Below are positions 1 through 7,251 of a DNA stretch of 15,117 nucleotides, in pieces. The DNA is from Litorimonas sp964565335 (GTDB lineage Bacteria; Pseudomonadota; Alphaproteobacteria; Caulobacterales; Maricaulaceae). Made by a program: the position numbers and the translations under genes. The notes beneath the pieces are model-generated. The model searched no databases, had not been told where the DNA came from, and was given only the letters and a program-made list of their open reading frames with translations. The stretch is taken from positions 1 to 15,117 of the forward strand of contig CAZMEN010000066.1 of NCBI GenBank assembly GCA_964565335.1, given 5' to 3'. How positions within the stretch are numbered: position 1 is the stretch's first letter; every line of letters starts with the position of its first letter.

Positions 1-278
1 TAGATATTGGTCAGTATTGTAATGTTGATAACATTCGCGTTGTGGGTCACACAGATACATCAGGTCCTGCGTCTTATAACCTGAACCTCTCTAAGAACCG
101 TGCGAAAGATGCACGTGACGAATTGGTTCGCCAAGGTATTCGCGGTGAAATCATCACGTCCGAAGGTAAAGGTGAAACTGAGCCATTCGTACAAACAGGT
201 GATGGCGTTAAAGAGCAGCTAAACCGACGTACAGAAGTGTTGATCACTCTGTCTTCTCTCGGTGGAATCATTAACTAA
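1..278 (+). CDS. OmpA-family protein, C-terminal peptidoglycan-binding domain (5' end outside window)
   Basis: The reading frame is open from the left edge (first full codon at base 3) to TAA at 276-278, giving the last 91 residues of a longer protein. Visible OmpA-domain hallmarks are a beta strand ending in VVGHTDTSG, with the Asp that binds diaminopimelate in the family, then the helix NLxLSKNRAKDARDELVRQG, a second strand with a GKGETEP-type loop, and the terminal NRRTEVLI strand carrying the conserved arginine. In the family this domain anchors an outer-membrane barrel or lipoprotein to peptidoglycan in the periplasm. The N-terminal part is missing, so a barrel OmpA cannot be told from a Pal-like or other OmpA-domain protein. 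The short tail SSLGGIIN follows the domain directly, so the gene ends naturally. A strong terminator follows 24 bases later. Confidence 0.9.
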   Translation, partial: DIGQYCNVDNIRVVGHTDTSGPASYNLNLSKNRAKDARDELVRQGIRGEIITSEGKGETEPFVQTGDGVKEQLNRRTEVLITLSSLGGIIN

Positions 279-302
279 TCAGTTGATGACATTGATAAGA
301 TT

Positions 303-329
303 AAGCCCGGCGAAAGCTGGGCTTTTTTT
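303..329 (+). terminator. Rho-independent terminator of the OmpA-family gene
   Basis: A 9-bp stem (AAGCCCGGC at 303-311 with GCTGGGCTT at 316-324, one G-U pair) closes a GAAA tetraloop and runs into seven T residues (323-329). It lies 24 bases after the OmpA stop codon and is a textbook intrinsic terminator on the + strand. Confidence 0.93.
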
Positions 330-601
330 ATGTCTTGATGAATGCTGCCGATAATAAGTTTAAATCTATAGGCGCTTTATAACGCTCATTTCTAGAAAGC
401 GCGGGCCAAAGAGTTGAAGCAATGCCTGTTGACCTGACCGTTATGACAGCGGTGAAACTATGAAGTTACTTATTCCTTGATAGATGAATAAAGGTATTTC
501 GTCGTTATGACTTGCAGCGTTTAAAGGTTGGGGGGTGTTCTTTATGAAACGTCACCCTGATGAGAGATGAGGCATCGATAGATATCGATAACTAAACTGT
601 T
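330..601. other. Intergenic region, no gene seen
   Basis: This stretch lies between the OmpA terminator and the end of phhA on the opposite strand. It holds only very short open frames of about 8-15 codons with no family resemblance. A small dyad (CGATA-GA-TATCG near 576-587) lies just beyond the phhA stop codon. It has no T run on either side, so I do not call it a terminator. I see nothing else. Confidence 0.6.
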
Positions 602-1450
602 TCAGCGCCCATATGTTAGCGCGCCTTTATGTATTACAGTATCCGTTTCCAGAACAGTTTGAGGGGTATGCCGTATGTCAGAGCTTGAGAGTCGTTCATA
701 GAGCGGCCCAAAGTCCTGCTGGGTTGCTTCAAACAATTCGTCAAAGGATTGAATAACAAAATAACAATCCTGATAATCATCAATTTTGTAATCGGTTTGC
801 ATGACCCGCAGAAGGTCAAAACCAAGTCTATGCGGTGAGTCGCTCTCAAGGCTATATTGAGCCTCTCCATAGGAAGAGACAATGCCAGCCCCATAATGCC
901 GTAGGCCTTGGTCTGTTTGGATAAGCCCGAACTCCACCGTATACCAGTAAAGCCGCGCAAGGTTTTTCAGCGTGTTATATTTGAGAGAGCGTAATCCACC
1001 TCTGCCATAGGCTTGCATATAGTCTGCGAAGATAGGTTGAGTCAGAAGAGGAACATGGCCGAAAATGTCGTGAAATATGTCGGGTTCTTGTAAATAGTCC
1101 AACTGCTCTCGTTTGCGGATGAATCGTCCTGCGGGGAACCGCCGGTTTGCGAGGTGATCAAAAAATACATCATCAGGAACCAAGTGCGGCACCATTATCA
1201 CTGTCCATCCTGTGAGAGCCATAAGCTTGGGATTTAGGATTTTTAAATCGGGAATGCCGCCCTCACTCAGAGAGAGCATCTCTAAACCCTCGAGAAACTC
1301 TGATGTTGTTCGTCCAGGTAAAAGGTCTGATTGCCGCTTATAAAGGAGATCCCAAACCGCATGTTCCTCTTCAGTGTAAGCCTCCCAAACCTGATTTATG
1401 GTGAAATCAGCGGCAGGGGTCTGCGAAGCAATAATGGGATCATCAATCAT
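602..1450 (-). CDS. phhA: Phenylalanine 4-hydroxylase (PhhA)
   Basis: This 282-residue cytosolic enzyme hydroxylates L-phenylalanine to L-tyrosine with O2, non-haem iron and a tetrahydropterin. The bacterial catalytic-domain-only size fits (about 260-300 residues; no regulatory or tetramerisation domains). The iron triad is visible: H127 and H132 in PDIFHDIFGHVPLL, and E173 in WYTVEFGL. The pterin/substrate region upstream (RFPAGRFIRKREQLDYLQEPD) and the SSYGEAQYSL motif are also typical. The ATG at 1450 is preceded by AAAGG about 8 bases upstream, a modest ribosome site. The pterin dehydratase phhB and the homogentisate genes that often accompany phhA are absent nearby, so the gene appears to stand alone. 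It lies about 190 bases downstream of the AsmA gene on the same strand. A repeated octamer in that gap may be regulatory. Confidence 0.95.
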   Translation of the reverse strand: MIDDPIIASQTPAADFTINQVWEAYTEEEHAVWDLLYKRQSDLLPGRTTSEFLEGLEMLSLSEGGIPDLKILNPKLMALTGWTVIMVPHLVPDDVFFDHLANRRFPAGRFIRKREQLDYLQEPDIFHDIFGHVPLLTQPIFADYMQAYGRGGLRSLKYNTLKNLARLYWYTVEFGLIQTDQGLRHYGAGIVSSYGEAQYSLESDSPHRLGFDLLRVMQTDYKIDDYQDCYFVIQSFDELFEATQQDFGPLYERLSSSDIRHTPQTVLETDTVIHKGALTYGR

Positions 1451-1486
1451 AGGAGGCCTTTCGTCCTATGCGGCACTAAGCAATTC

Positions 1487-1509
1487 ACCTTGAAAATTCA
1501 AACCTTGAA
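1487..1509 (-). promoter_or_regulatory. Direct octamer repeat in the phhA upstream region
   Basis: ACCTTGAA occurs at 1487-1494 and again at 1502-1509 (15 bases start to start), and TTGAA-AA-TTCAA (1490-1501) forms an inverted repeat between them. The element lies 37-59 bases upstream of the phhA start, where an activator or repressor could bind. The regulator is unknown and nothing in the window points to one. Confidence 0.3.
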
Positions 1510-1643
1510 GCCTCTCAACACTCGCCAATTTTGTTAAATATTACTGCCATGGGCGAGGCTAAAGCAAATATCATCCCTTCAGATGAGCTTGCTTACGAAC
1601 GGCCGCTCCGAAACTATTTCACGGCTTCTTCTTTATGGAAACT

Positions 1644-4600
1644 TTATTCTCCGAAAAGTGAGCCCAGAGCCTTTTTCAATTCATCTTCGGGCTTTTTCTC
1701 TTCTTTTTTCTTGTCTGTTTTGTTTTGGTCGTCGGCGGAGGGCTCTGCCGGAGGCGTATTTGTCCCGGTCGATTGTTTACTGCCCAACAGTCCGCCTAAA
1801 ACATTTCCAATAGCGTCTTCGGTTGTAGTAGGCGTGTTGCCCCCTCCATTTGTTGTGCCAGAACTGCCTTGTGTGCCATTGCCGCCGACAACACTGCCCA
1901 GAATCGAGCCGAGCGGCCCTTTCACTTGATCTTTTATGCGTGACGCCGCTTCGGCGCGGGCTTTCTCCGCAACAATTTTACCCAAAAATTCTGTATCCAG
2001 AGAGGCTTTCGCCGAACCGAATCCGCCTGCGAAACGGATAGGGATGCCGAAATTCGCAATATTGCTCGCATTTTGGCCTGTTAGGCGTGGGCGGAAGTTG
2101 AAATCAACAGTTTGGCTGCCGAGATCGATTGTGCCGCCGCCAGCGGCCGCTACGCCCAGTGCATCCAAATCAAATTCATTGATTTTCACAATACCATTCT
2201 CAATTTTAAAAAGGGCTTGGATGTCGTTAAAGGGAGTAGCCTTTGCCGGGCCGATTCCTGAGGGCAGGGCGCGAGTTTTGAAAGCTTGATCGAGGCCTGT
2301 GAGAAATTCTGTAGCGTCAATACCTTTGATTGTGCCTTCCGCCAAAGCGACTAAACCCTGACCGTTCAAATTACGCATCAATTCGGCTTGCGTGAGTCCC
2401 GATGTCGTAATGGATAAGTCTGTTGCAGCTCCGCCAGAGGCATTTGTGAAGCCTGCAACGGCGCTCAGAAACGCATTGCCTTCCAGATTGTCGAAATCAA
2501 CCGTCATGGTCAGGGCCGGGACAGCTTGAGAGGCGTCAAATGTCGCTATCAAATCGCCTTTACCGCCATAAAGGGAGAGCCCTGGCATGTCGGCGTTCAG
2601 TCGTCCATTGGTCAAGGTCGCATCAATTGTGGTCTGACCGAGGGAAAGGCGATCTGTGACGACATTCGGAGACGTCAATTTGAACGCTCCATCAATGCCT
2701 TTAAAGACTTCTGTTTGAATAGGGGCCTCACTCCAGGGCTGAATTTCTCCAGTTGGGTTTTGGGCGCTATAACTTGCCATGTAAGGGCGAAGGTCCAGTC
2801 CTTCCAAATTCAAATTGGCGTTCACAAAAGGCTTCTCTCCTTCTAATGCGACCGAGAATTGGCCATTGCCTTTAATATTATCAATACTCACATTCGCATT
2901 GTTAAGTGTCACCGTTTTTGGTGAGCCGCTTATCGCTCCGTTCAGTGATACCGTGTCGAAAATTGATCCTGTATTGGTATCAGGCGGCAGTTGCGTGCCG
3001 TTCAGGGCGGCGAGTGCGCGAAGGTCCGAAACTGTGGCTTGCAATTTGCCGTCTAATTTCATGGCCTCTGCAAGGGTGGTAGAATAAGTAGCTTGGCCGT
3101 CAAACCGCCCGTTTAACAATCCATTATCTAGCGACGCACTAATATCTGTAAGGGAATAGCTGTTACCTTGTGTGGAAACCTTACCTTGTGATTTAATCGT
3201 TGTTATGGCTTCCGCATAAGGAATTGGCTCCGGCAGAACGGCTGTCACCGCTTTAAGGTCAGGAATGTCCAAATCAAATTGCCCTGAAACAGCAGGTGTT
3301 TCGGTTAGCGATATTCCGCCTGTAAAATTACCATTGATGCTACCGTTCTCGGCCTTGGCTGTCATGCCTGATAAGGCAATCACAGCGTTGTTTAAACTAA
3401 TGGTGCCATTTGACTGCAAAGTTCCAATCAGGGCCGCATAAGGTGTTTCAATATTGGCGGTTTGGGCCAGTTGGGAAAGGTTTTGGGCGTCAGCTTGATA
3501 TTGCCCGCGAAGACTAATGTCTTCGCCTTTCACCGTGGCTTCGCCTTTGAAATCGGCTGAGAAGTCTTCTGCTTTTAAGGCCGCAATAATATCTTTGGCG
3601 ACAAAGCCTTCCGGCGTTCCCGTTAAAACGGCTTTAGTGTCCACCTTTTGCAAGCTCGCCAGTGAAGGCGTGTTTTCGGGTAGGTAAGGGGTAAGTTTTG
3701 AGAACTGCGTCATGGAGGCATTCAGCGTACCGTCCAAAACCGGGGTGTCTGCGAGACGGGCATTGCCTTTAAAATCAACCGATAGTCCGTCACCCGTCAC
3801 TTTGATGTCAGCATCGCTGGCCGAGAAGACGCCGTCAACAAACGCAAATTGCCCATCTGATTTAACACGGTTTAGCAATTCAATATAAGGCAAGGTTTCC
3901 GGTGCGAGACGTTGAAGCGCTTGAATATCAGAGATTTCAGACTGAACATTGGCTTGGAAGTCAAAGGTCTCGGAGGCCAGAAATTGACCATTCAGATTGA
4001 TGTTGGCGAAAGCCGTTTCAATATCGGCTTGGATTGGGGTGAGGTCTCCGTCCAGAAAGCTCCGAACGGAATCAATTTTGGCATCAATCTCTGCGCGTTC
4101 ACCTTCATAATCAAAAGACATGTCGAATTTCAAAGCCTTATCGAGGCCCGGAAGTGTCAGTGAACCGTCGATGTTTTCAATCAGGAAGGAACCACCGCTT
4201 TGGGCGTCGCTATAATGCAATTCTCCGGACACTAACTGAAAGGACTCAATCTGTGGGTCTAGACTTTCAAACCCTCCATTGCGTTTAAAGGGTTCGTCAG
4301 ACTTAGGTGCAGCAGGGTCTTCGGATGCTGCCAATTCCCAATTGGCAAAACCTTGTGCATTTTTCTCAAGCCTAATTTTAGGTTCAATCAATTCGAAACC
4401 GGAGATTTCAACGCGTTTTGACAAGAGGGGTAATAATTTGATGCGGGCCTCTAGGTTTTTCACGGACAGAAAAGCGGACTCGCTGAAGCCATTAGGGTTT
4501 TGAATGCTTACGCCTTCTGTTTTTGCACGAATGAAAGGGAAAGTCTGGAGCTTGACCTCGCCTGAAATGGCGACGTCACGGCCCAACTCCTGAGATAATT

Positions 4601-4712
4601 GGCTCTCAATGCGGGATTTATAAACATCAGAGGGGATAAGGCTTGGTACGACCAAGATCACGCCCAGAATAATCGCGAGGAAGATAACGATTCCCAAAAC
4701 AACCTTTTTCAT
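1644..4712 (-). CDS. AsmA family protein (inner-membrane-anchored periplasmic protein)
   Basis: This is a 1022-residue protein. Residues 4-26 form a single hydrophobic membrane anchor, followed by the typical AsmA N-terminal domain (VEISGFELIEPKIRLEKN near 101-118). From about 262 to 640 there are five tandem, degenerate repeats of about 75 residues, and a sixth begins at about 638. The AsmA-like C-terminal region (GLTQAELMRNLNGQGLVAL, 772-790) follows. The last 90 residues are Gly/Thr/Ser-rich and end in a lysine/glutamate-rich segment. AsmA-family proteins are long beta-rich grooves spanning the periplasm, linked to outer-membrane assembly and phospholipid transport; the specific cargo here is not known. 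An in-frame start exists 20 codons upstream (4772), but I chose ATG 4712: it is preceded by GGAG with 8-base spacing and puts the membrane anchor at the N-terminus. The divergent neighbour is an M48 protease lipoprotein. Confidence 0.92.
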   Translation of the reverse strand: MKKVVLGIVIFLAIILGVILVVPSLIPSDVYKSRIESQLSQELGRDVAISGEVKLQTFPFIRAKTEGVSIQNPNGFSESAFLSVKNLEARIKLLPLLSKRVEISGFELIEPKIRLEKNAQGFANWELAASEDPAAPKSDEPFKRNGGFESLDPQIESFQLVSGELHYSDAQSGGSFLIENIDGSLTLPGLDKALKFDMSFDYEGERAEIDAKIDSVRSFLDGDLTPIQADIETAFANINLNGQFLASETFDFQANVQSEISDIQALQRLAPETLPYIELLNRVKSDGQFAFVDGVFSASDADIKVTGDGLSVDFKGNARLADTPVLDGTLNASMTQFSKLTPYLPENTPSLASLQKVDTKAVLTGTPEGFVAKDIIAALKAEDFSADFKGEATVKGEDISLRGQYQADAQNLSQLAQTANIETPYAALIGTLQSNGTISLNNAVIALSGMTAKAENGSINGNFTGGISLTETPAVSGQFDLDIPDLKAVTAVLPEPIPYAEAITTIKSQGKVSTQGNSYSLTDISASLDNGLLNGRFDGQATYSTTLAEAMKLDGKLQATVSDLRALAALNGTQLPPDTNTGSIFDTVSLNGAISGSPKTVTLNNANVSIDNIKGNGQFSVALEGEKPFVNANLNLEGLDLRPYMASYSAQNPTGEIQPWSEAPIQTEVFKGIDGAFKLTSPNVVTDRLSLGQTTIDATLTNGRLNADMPGLSLYGGKGDLIATFDASQAVPALTMTVDFDNLEGNAFLSAVAGFTNASGGAATDLSITTSGLTQAELMRNLNGQGLVALAEGTIKGIDATEFLTGLDQAFKTRALPSGIGPAKATPFNDIQALFKIENGIVKINEFDLDALGVAAAGGGTIDLGSQTVDFNFRPRLTGQNASNIANFGIPIRFAGGFGSAKASLDTEFLGKIVAEKARAEAASRIKDQVKGPLGSILGSVVGGNGTQGSSGTTNGGGNTPTTTEDAIGNVLGGLLGSKQSTGTNTPPAEPSADDQNKTDKKKEEKKPEDELKKALGSLFGE

Positions 4713-4908
4713 CCCATAATCTCCGTTTGTTTGTCCGTTGTAAAATGACACGGAACAAAGCGCTACGTCCACATATTACGCTGAATAGCAGAATTGTTCT
4801 GATAAAGCCGCTAAAATGAACGTAATCTGCATGAAACGGCAGCGATGGGCTTTTGACTGTAAGTCTTTGCGCTTTTGCGCTACTAAAGGTTAGATTCTAC
4901 AGAAAACC

Positions 4909-4913
4909 GGAGG
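4909..4913 (+). promoter_or_regulatory. Shine-Dalgarno site of the M48 protease gene
   Basis: GGAGG lies 7 bases before ATG 4921. It fixes the start of the M48 gene and so includes the unusually long pre-Tat N-region. Confidence 0.8.
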
Positions 4914-4920
4914 ATGAACT

Positions 4921-5862
4921 ATGTGTTTCAATCATACACCTAAGCCCAAAACAACAACCGCTACGGTTAAAGTAGAAAGCGCGATACCGAGTAAAAACCG
5001 ACGAAACTTTGTCAAAACACTTGCCGTGGGCGGCGCAGTCGCGGCCTCTGGCTCCACATTAGCCTCTTGTGCGACCAATGCCGCGACGGGACGCAAGCAA
5101 TTTATCGGTCTGGCGCCGGGCGGGGCCTCGCTTAGCAATATGGCGGCGGCGTCTTGGGCTGAATTGAAACAGAAAACTCCGACATCCAATGACCCGCGCT
5201 ATACACGCCGCCTTCAAAATATTGGTGGCCGTATTTCAAAAGGCGCAAATCGCGCCGATCAAGCATGGGATTATGCCGTTTTTGATGACGAGACAAAAAA
5301 TGCCTTCGTTTTACCGGGTAATCGTGTTGGATTTTACAAAGGCATGATGGATTTCACGGATAATGATGACCAAATCGCCGGAATTATGGGTCACGAAGTC
5401 GGTCACGTGGCGGGTGAACACGCTAGAGAGCGTATGTCGCTAAATATGATTTCTCAAGCCGCTGTTGTTGGGGGCTCTGTTCTCGGTAGCACGCAGTTTT
5501 CGAAGAAATGTAAATCTGTACCTGCTAATCAACGTCAAAGCTGTATGAATAGTGCCAACCGAAATGCGCAAATGTTGGTGGCGGCTCTGGGTATTGGTAC
5601 GCAAATTGGGCTAGTCCTGCCTTATTCGCGCCGGCATGAAAGTGAGTCTGATCTGTTGGGTGTGAACTACATGTATAAGGCAGGCTATAACCCATATGAG
5701 GCTGTCCGTTTGTGGGAGAAAATGGCGGCGGATAATCCGAGCCGTCAACCAGAATTCCTCTCAACACATCCAGACCCAAGAAATCGGGCGGAGAACATCA
5801 ATAATTATATCAAGCGACAAGAAAAAATGGGGTCGCAGGGATTTGTGAATATCAACACTTAA
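4921..5862 (+). CDS. M48 family zinc metallopeptidase, Tat-exported lipoprotein
   Basis: This 313-residue protein starts with a 26-residue polar extension, then a twin-arginine signal (NRRNFVK, R27-R28), a hydrophobic stretch and a lipobox LASC with C50 as the lipidated cysteine. It is therefore predicted to be exported folded by Tat and anchored to a membrane facing the periplasm. The metallopeptidase domain carries HEVGH (H158, E159, H162), the third zinc ligand in HESESDLLG (E242) and the conserved STHPDP motif (281-286), so all active-site residues are present. Relatives such as LoiP/YggG and BepA degrade misfolded outer-membrane proteins, and a quality-control role is inferred. A segment between the two zinc motifs holds two cysteines (C197, C208), which may form a disulfide. 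The gene has its own strong ribosome site, is divergent from the AsmA gene, and is followed by a hairpin before tRNA-His. Confidence 0.92.
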   Translation: MCFNHTPKPKTTTATVKVESAIPSKNRRNFVKTLAVGGAVAASGSTLASCATNAATGRKQFIGLAPGGASLSNMAAASWAELKQKTPTSNDPRYTRRLQNIGGRISKGANRADQAWDYAVFDDETKNAFVLPGNRVGFYKGMMDFTDNDDQIAGIMGHEVGHVAGEHARERMSLNMISQAAVVGGSVLGSTQFSKKCKSVPANQRQSCMNSANRNAQMLVAALGIGTQIGLVLPYSRRHESESDLLGVNYMYKAGYNPYEAVRLWEKMAADNPSRQPEFLSTHPDPRNRAENINNYIKRQEKMGSQGFVNINT

Positions 5863-5909
5863 AGATTATCTGCCCAAAGGCTGATTTCCTTATAAAAACG
5901 ACTTGAATG

Positions 5910-5941
5910 GCGGGAGACCTTCGGCTAGGTCTCCCGCTACT
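5910..5941 (+). terminator. Perfect 11-bp hairpin after the M48 gene, just before tRNA-His
   Basis: GCGGGAGACCT (5910-5920) pairs perfectly with AGGTCTCCCGC (5927-5937) around a 6-base loop. The following bases, TACTATTTT, form an interrupted T tract. It probably terminates the M48 transcript, but it ends 10 bases before the mature tRNA, so it could also be part of a tRNA leader. Confidence 0.75.
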
Positions 5942-5947
5942 ATTTTG

Positions 5948-6024
5948 GCCGCCTTAGCTCAGTTGGTTAGAGCGCCGGTTTGTGGAACCGGAGGTCCTTG
6001 GTTCGAGACCAAGAGGCGGTACCA
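5948..6024 (+). tRNA. tRNA-His (anticodon GTG), CCA encoded
   Basis: The cloverleaf folds fully. The acceptor stem GCCGCCT (5948-5954) pairs with AGGCGGT (6014-6020). The D arm contains AGCTCAGTTGGTTAGAGC. The anticodon stem CCGGT/ACCGG encloses the loop TTGTGGA with anticodon GTG. The T arm CTTGG/CCAAG encloses TTCGAGA. The discriminator is A73 (6021), followed by an encoded CCA (6022-6024). The first acceptor pair is G1-U72. Most bacteria have an extra G-1 opposite C73 in tRNA-His; here position 73 is A, which matches the alphaproteobacterial form that lacks the G-1 identity element. The gene is single, with no neighbouring tRNA. Confidence 0.97.
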
Positions 6025-6093
6025 TTTTCTCTCATTCGCAAAATGCCGTTTATCCCTAACGCCTGGTTAACCCTGTTTCTTTAAACGGGCTCC

Positions 6094-7224
6094 ATGAGGG
6101 AAGATTTATTGAAAGCGCAAGCGCGACCTTCGGCCAGGTTATCGCCTGAGGATGCAAAGCAGGCTTTGCAGGCGGAAGATGCAGAGCAAAGAGCTTATGC
6201 GACTATGCGTTTGGCGCAGGCTTTCAAGACACCAGAATTAACCGCATCGGAACGCGCTTATGCCGTAGGTTTGCTGGATGTTATAAGTCAGGATGTGTCC
6301 GAATTAGTTCGCCGCGCCTTGGCTGTTACACTGAAAAATTCGCGCTTTTTACCTCTCGTCGTTTTGCAGAGGCTTATAGCCGATATCGAGTCGATAGCTG
6401 TGCCTTTGATTGAACATTCACCGCTGCTTAGCGAGGATGATCTCCGCCGCGTGTTAGAGTCCGGTGTGGCCGGAAAGGTCAGAGCCGTCTCTGCGCGAAC
6501 GAATCTGACACATCAAATCATCCTAACCTTGATACAAACTGGCGATGTGGGCGTAGCGCGCAATATCGCCGCCAATGACAGCGTAGAGCTCTCCGAAGAT
6601 GCGGCGGAGGCTATGGTCGAAATCTACCACGAAGACGATATTATCCGCGCCGCTCTATTGCGCCGCGCCTCTATGCCTATGCCCGTTGTGGAGAAATTGG
6701 TGGCGGCTTCCGCTGATAATATTGCAGACCGGCTGGAGGGACGCGAAGGCGTAACGCGGGTACAATCGCAAATTATCGGGCAGGGGACCTATCACCGCAC
6801 AATGGCGGGGCTCCCCAATGCGCATTTCAAAGAGAAAGCTCTGCAAAGCCTTGTTGAAACCATGCAGGGGCAAGGGCGTTTGATACCGGATGTTATTCTG
6901 CGTGCTATGGGTATCGGACAAATGGCTTTTGTTCATTATGCTCTTGCAGCCTGTGCAGGCATCAGCGTTCGAAAAGCTGTCCTTATGCTCCATGATACGG
7001 GGCCATTTGCCTTAAAGGGTGTCTGTCAGAAGGGCGGTCTGTCCGCGGATCAAACGCTTTTCATGCAATTTGCTATTCGTCTTTACACCGATTTAGAGCA
7101 GCAAGGGCAATCGTTGACAGAAGAGGCTTTTCAGACACGTTTGTTGGAGCGCATTTTAACGCTTCCCTTTATGGAGACCTCAGACACCGCCAATTATTTC
7201 GCAAATATTCTCGACAGCCTCTGA
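6094..7224 (+). CDS. DUF2336 domain-containing protein
   Basis: This is a 376-residue soluble protein with no signal peptide or membrane segment. The segment from about residue 55 to 190 (LLDVISQDVSELVRRALAV, LPLVVLQRLIADIESIAVPLIEHSPLLSEDDL, RTNLTHQIILTLIQTGD) matches the alphaproteobacterial DUF2336 family as I know it. Sequence and helix pattern resemble HEAT-like alpha-helical repeats: LSEDDLRRVLESG and LSEDAAEAMVEIY are repeated helix pairs. No enzymatic motif is seen and the molecular function is unknown. ATG 6094 lacks a good Shine-Dalgarno (only GGGCTCC upstream) but no better in-frame start is apparent. The gene converges on nadK with 25 bases between stop codons and shares a hairpin with it. 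Confidence 0.85.
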   Translation: MREDLLKAQARPSARLSPEDAKQALQAEDAEQRAYATMRLAQAFKTPELTASERAYAVGLLDVISQDVSELVRRALAVTLKNSRFLPLVVLQRLIADIESIAVPLIEHSPLLSEDDLRRVLESGVAGKVRAVSARTNLTHQIILTLIQTGDVGVARNIAANDSVELSEDAAEAMVEIYHEDDIIRAALLRRASMPMPVVEKLVAASADNIADRLEGREGVTRVQSQIIGQGTYHRTMAGLPNAHFKEKALQSLVETMQGQGRLIPDVILRAMGIGQMAFVHYALAACAGISVRKAVLMLHDTGPFALKGVCQKGGLSADQTLFMQFAIRLYTDLEQQGQSLTEEAFQTRLLERILTLPFMETSDTANYFANILDSL

Positions 7225-7226
7225 TG

Positions 7227-7251
7227 AAAAAGGCCTTTTGGTAAAAGCCTT
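7227..7251 (-). terminator. Terminator of nadK, possibly bidirectional
   Basis: AAGG-C-CTTTT (7230-7239) pairs with AAAAGCCTT (7243-7251) around the loop GGT, with one bulged C. Read on the minus strand the stem ends in a run of five T (complement of 7227-7231), as expected of an intrinsic terminator for nadK. It overlaps the nadK stop codon (7250-7252) and lies 3 bases beyond the end of the converging DUF2336 gene. Confidence 0.6.

Noticed and set aside
340..575. Tiny open frames between the OmpA gene and phhA
   Set aside because: They are 8-15 codons, with no ribosome site and no resemblance to known small proteins.
1531..1929. 132-codon + strand open frame opposite the AsmA 3' end
   Set aside because: It mirrors the low-complexity C-terminal tail of AsmA, giving Pro/Ser/Phe-rich nonsense, and has no ribosome site.
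4853..4886. TTGACT as -35 of the M48 gene
   Set aside because: The nearest -10-like sequence, TACTAA, is 22 bases away, too far for a standard promoter.
6067..6084. TTAA pair upstream of the DUF2336 gene, considered as a CtrA box
   Set aside because: The spacing is 10 bases, whereas the CtrA consensus needs 7.
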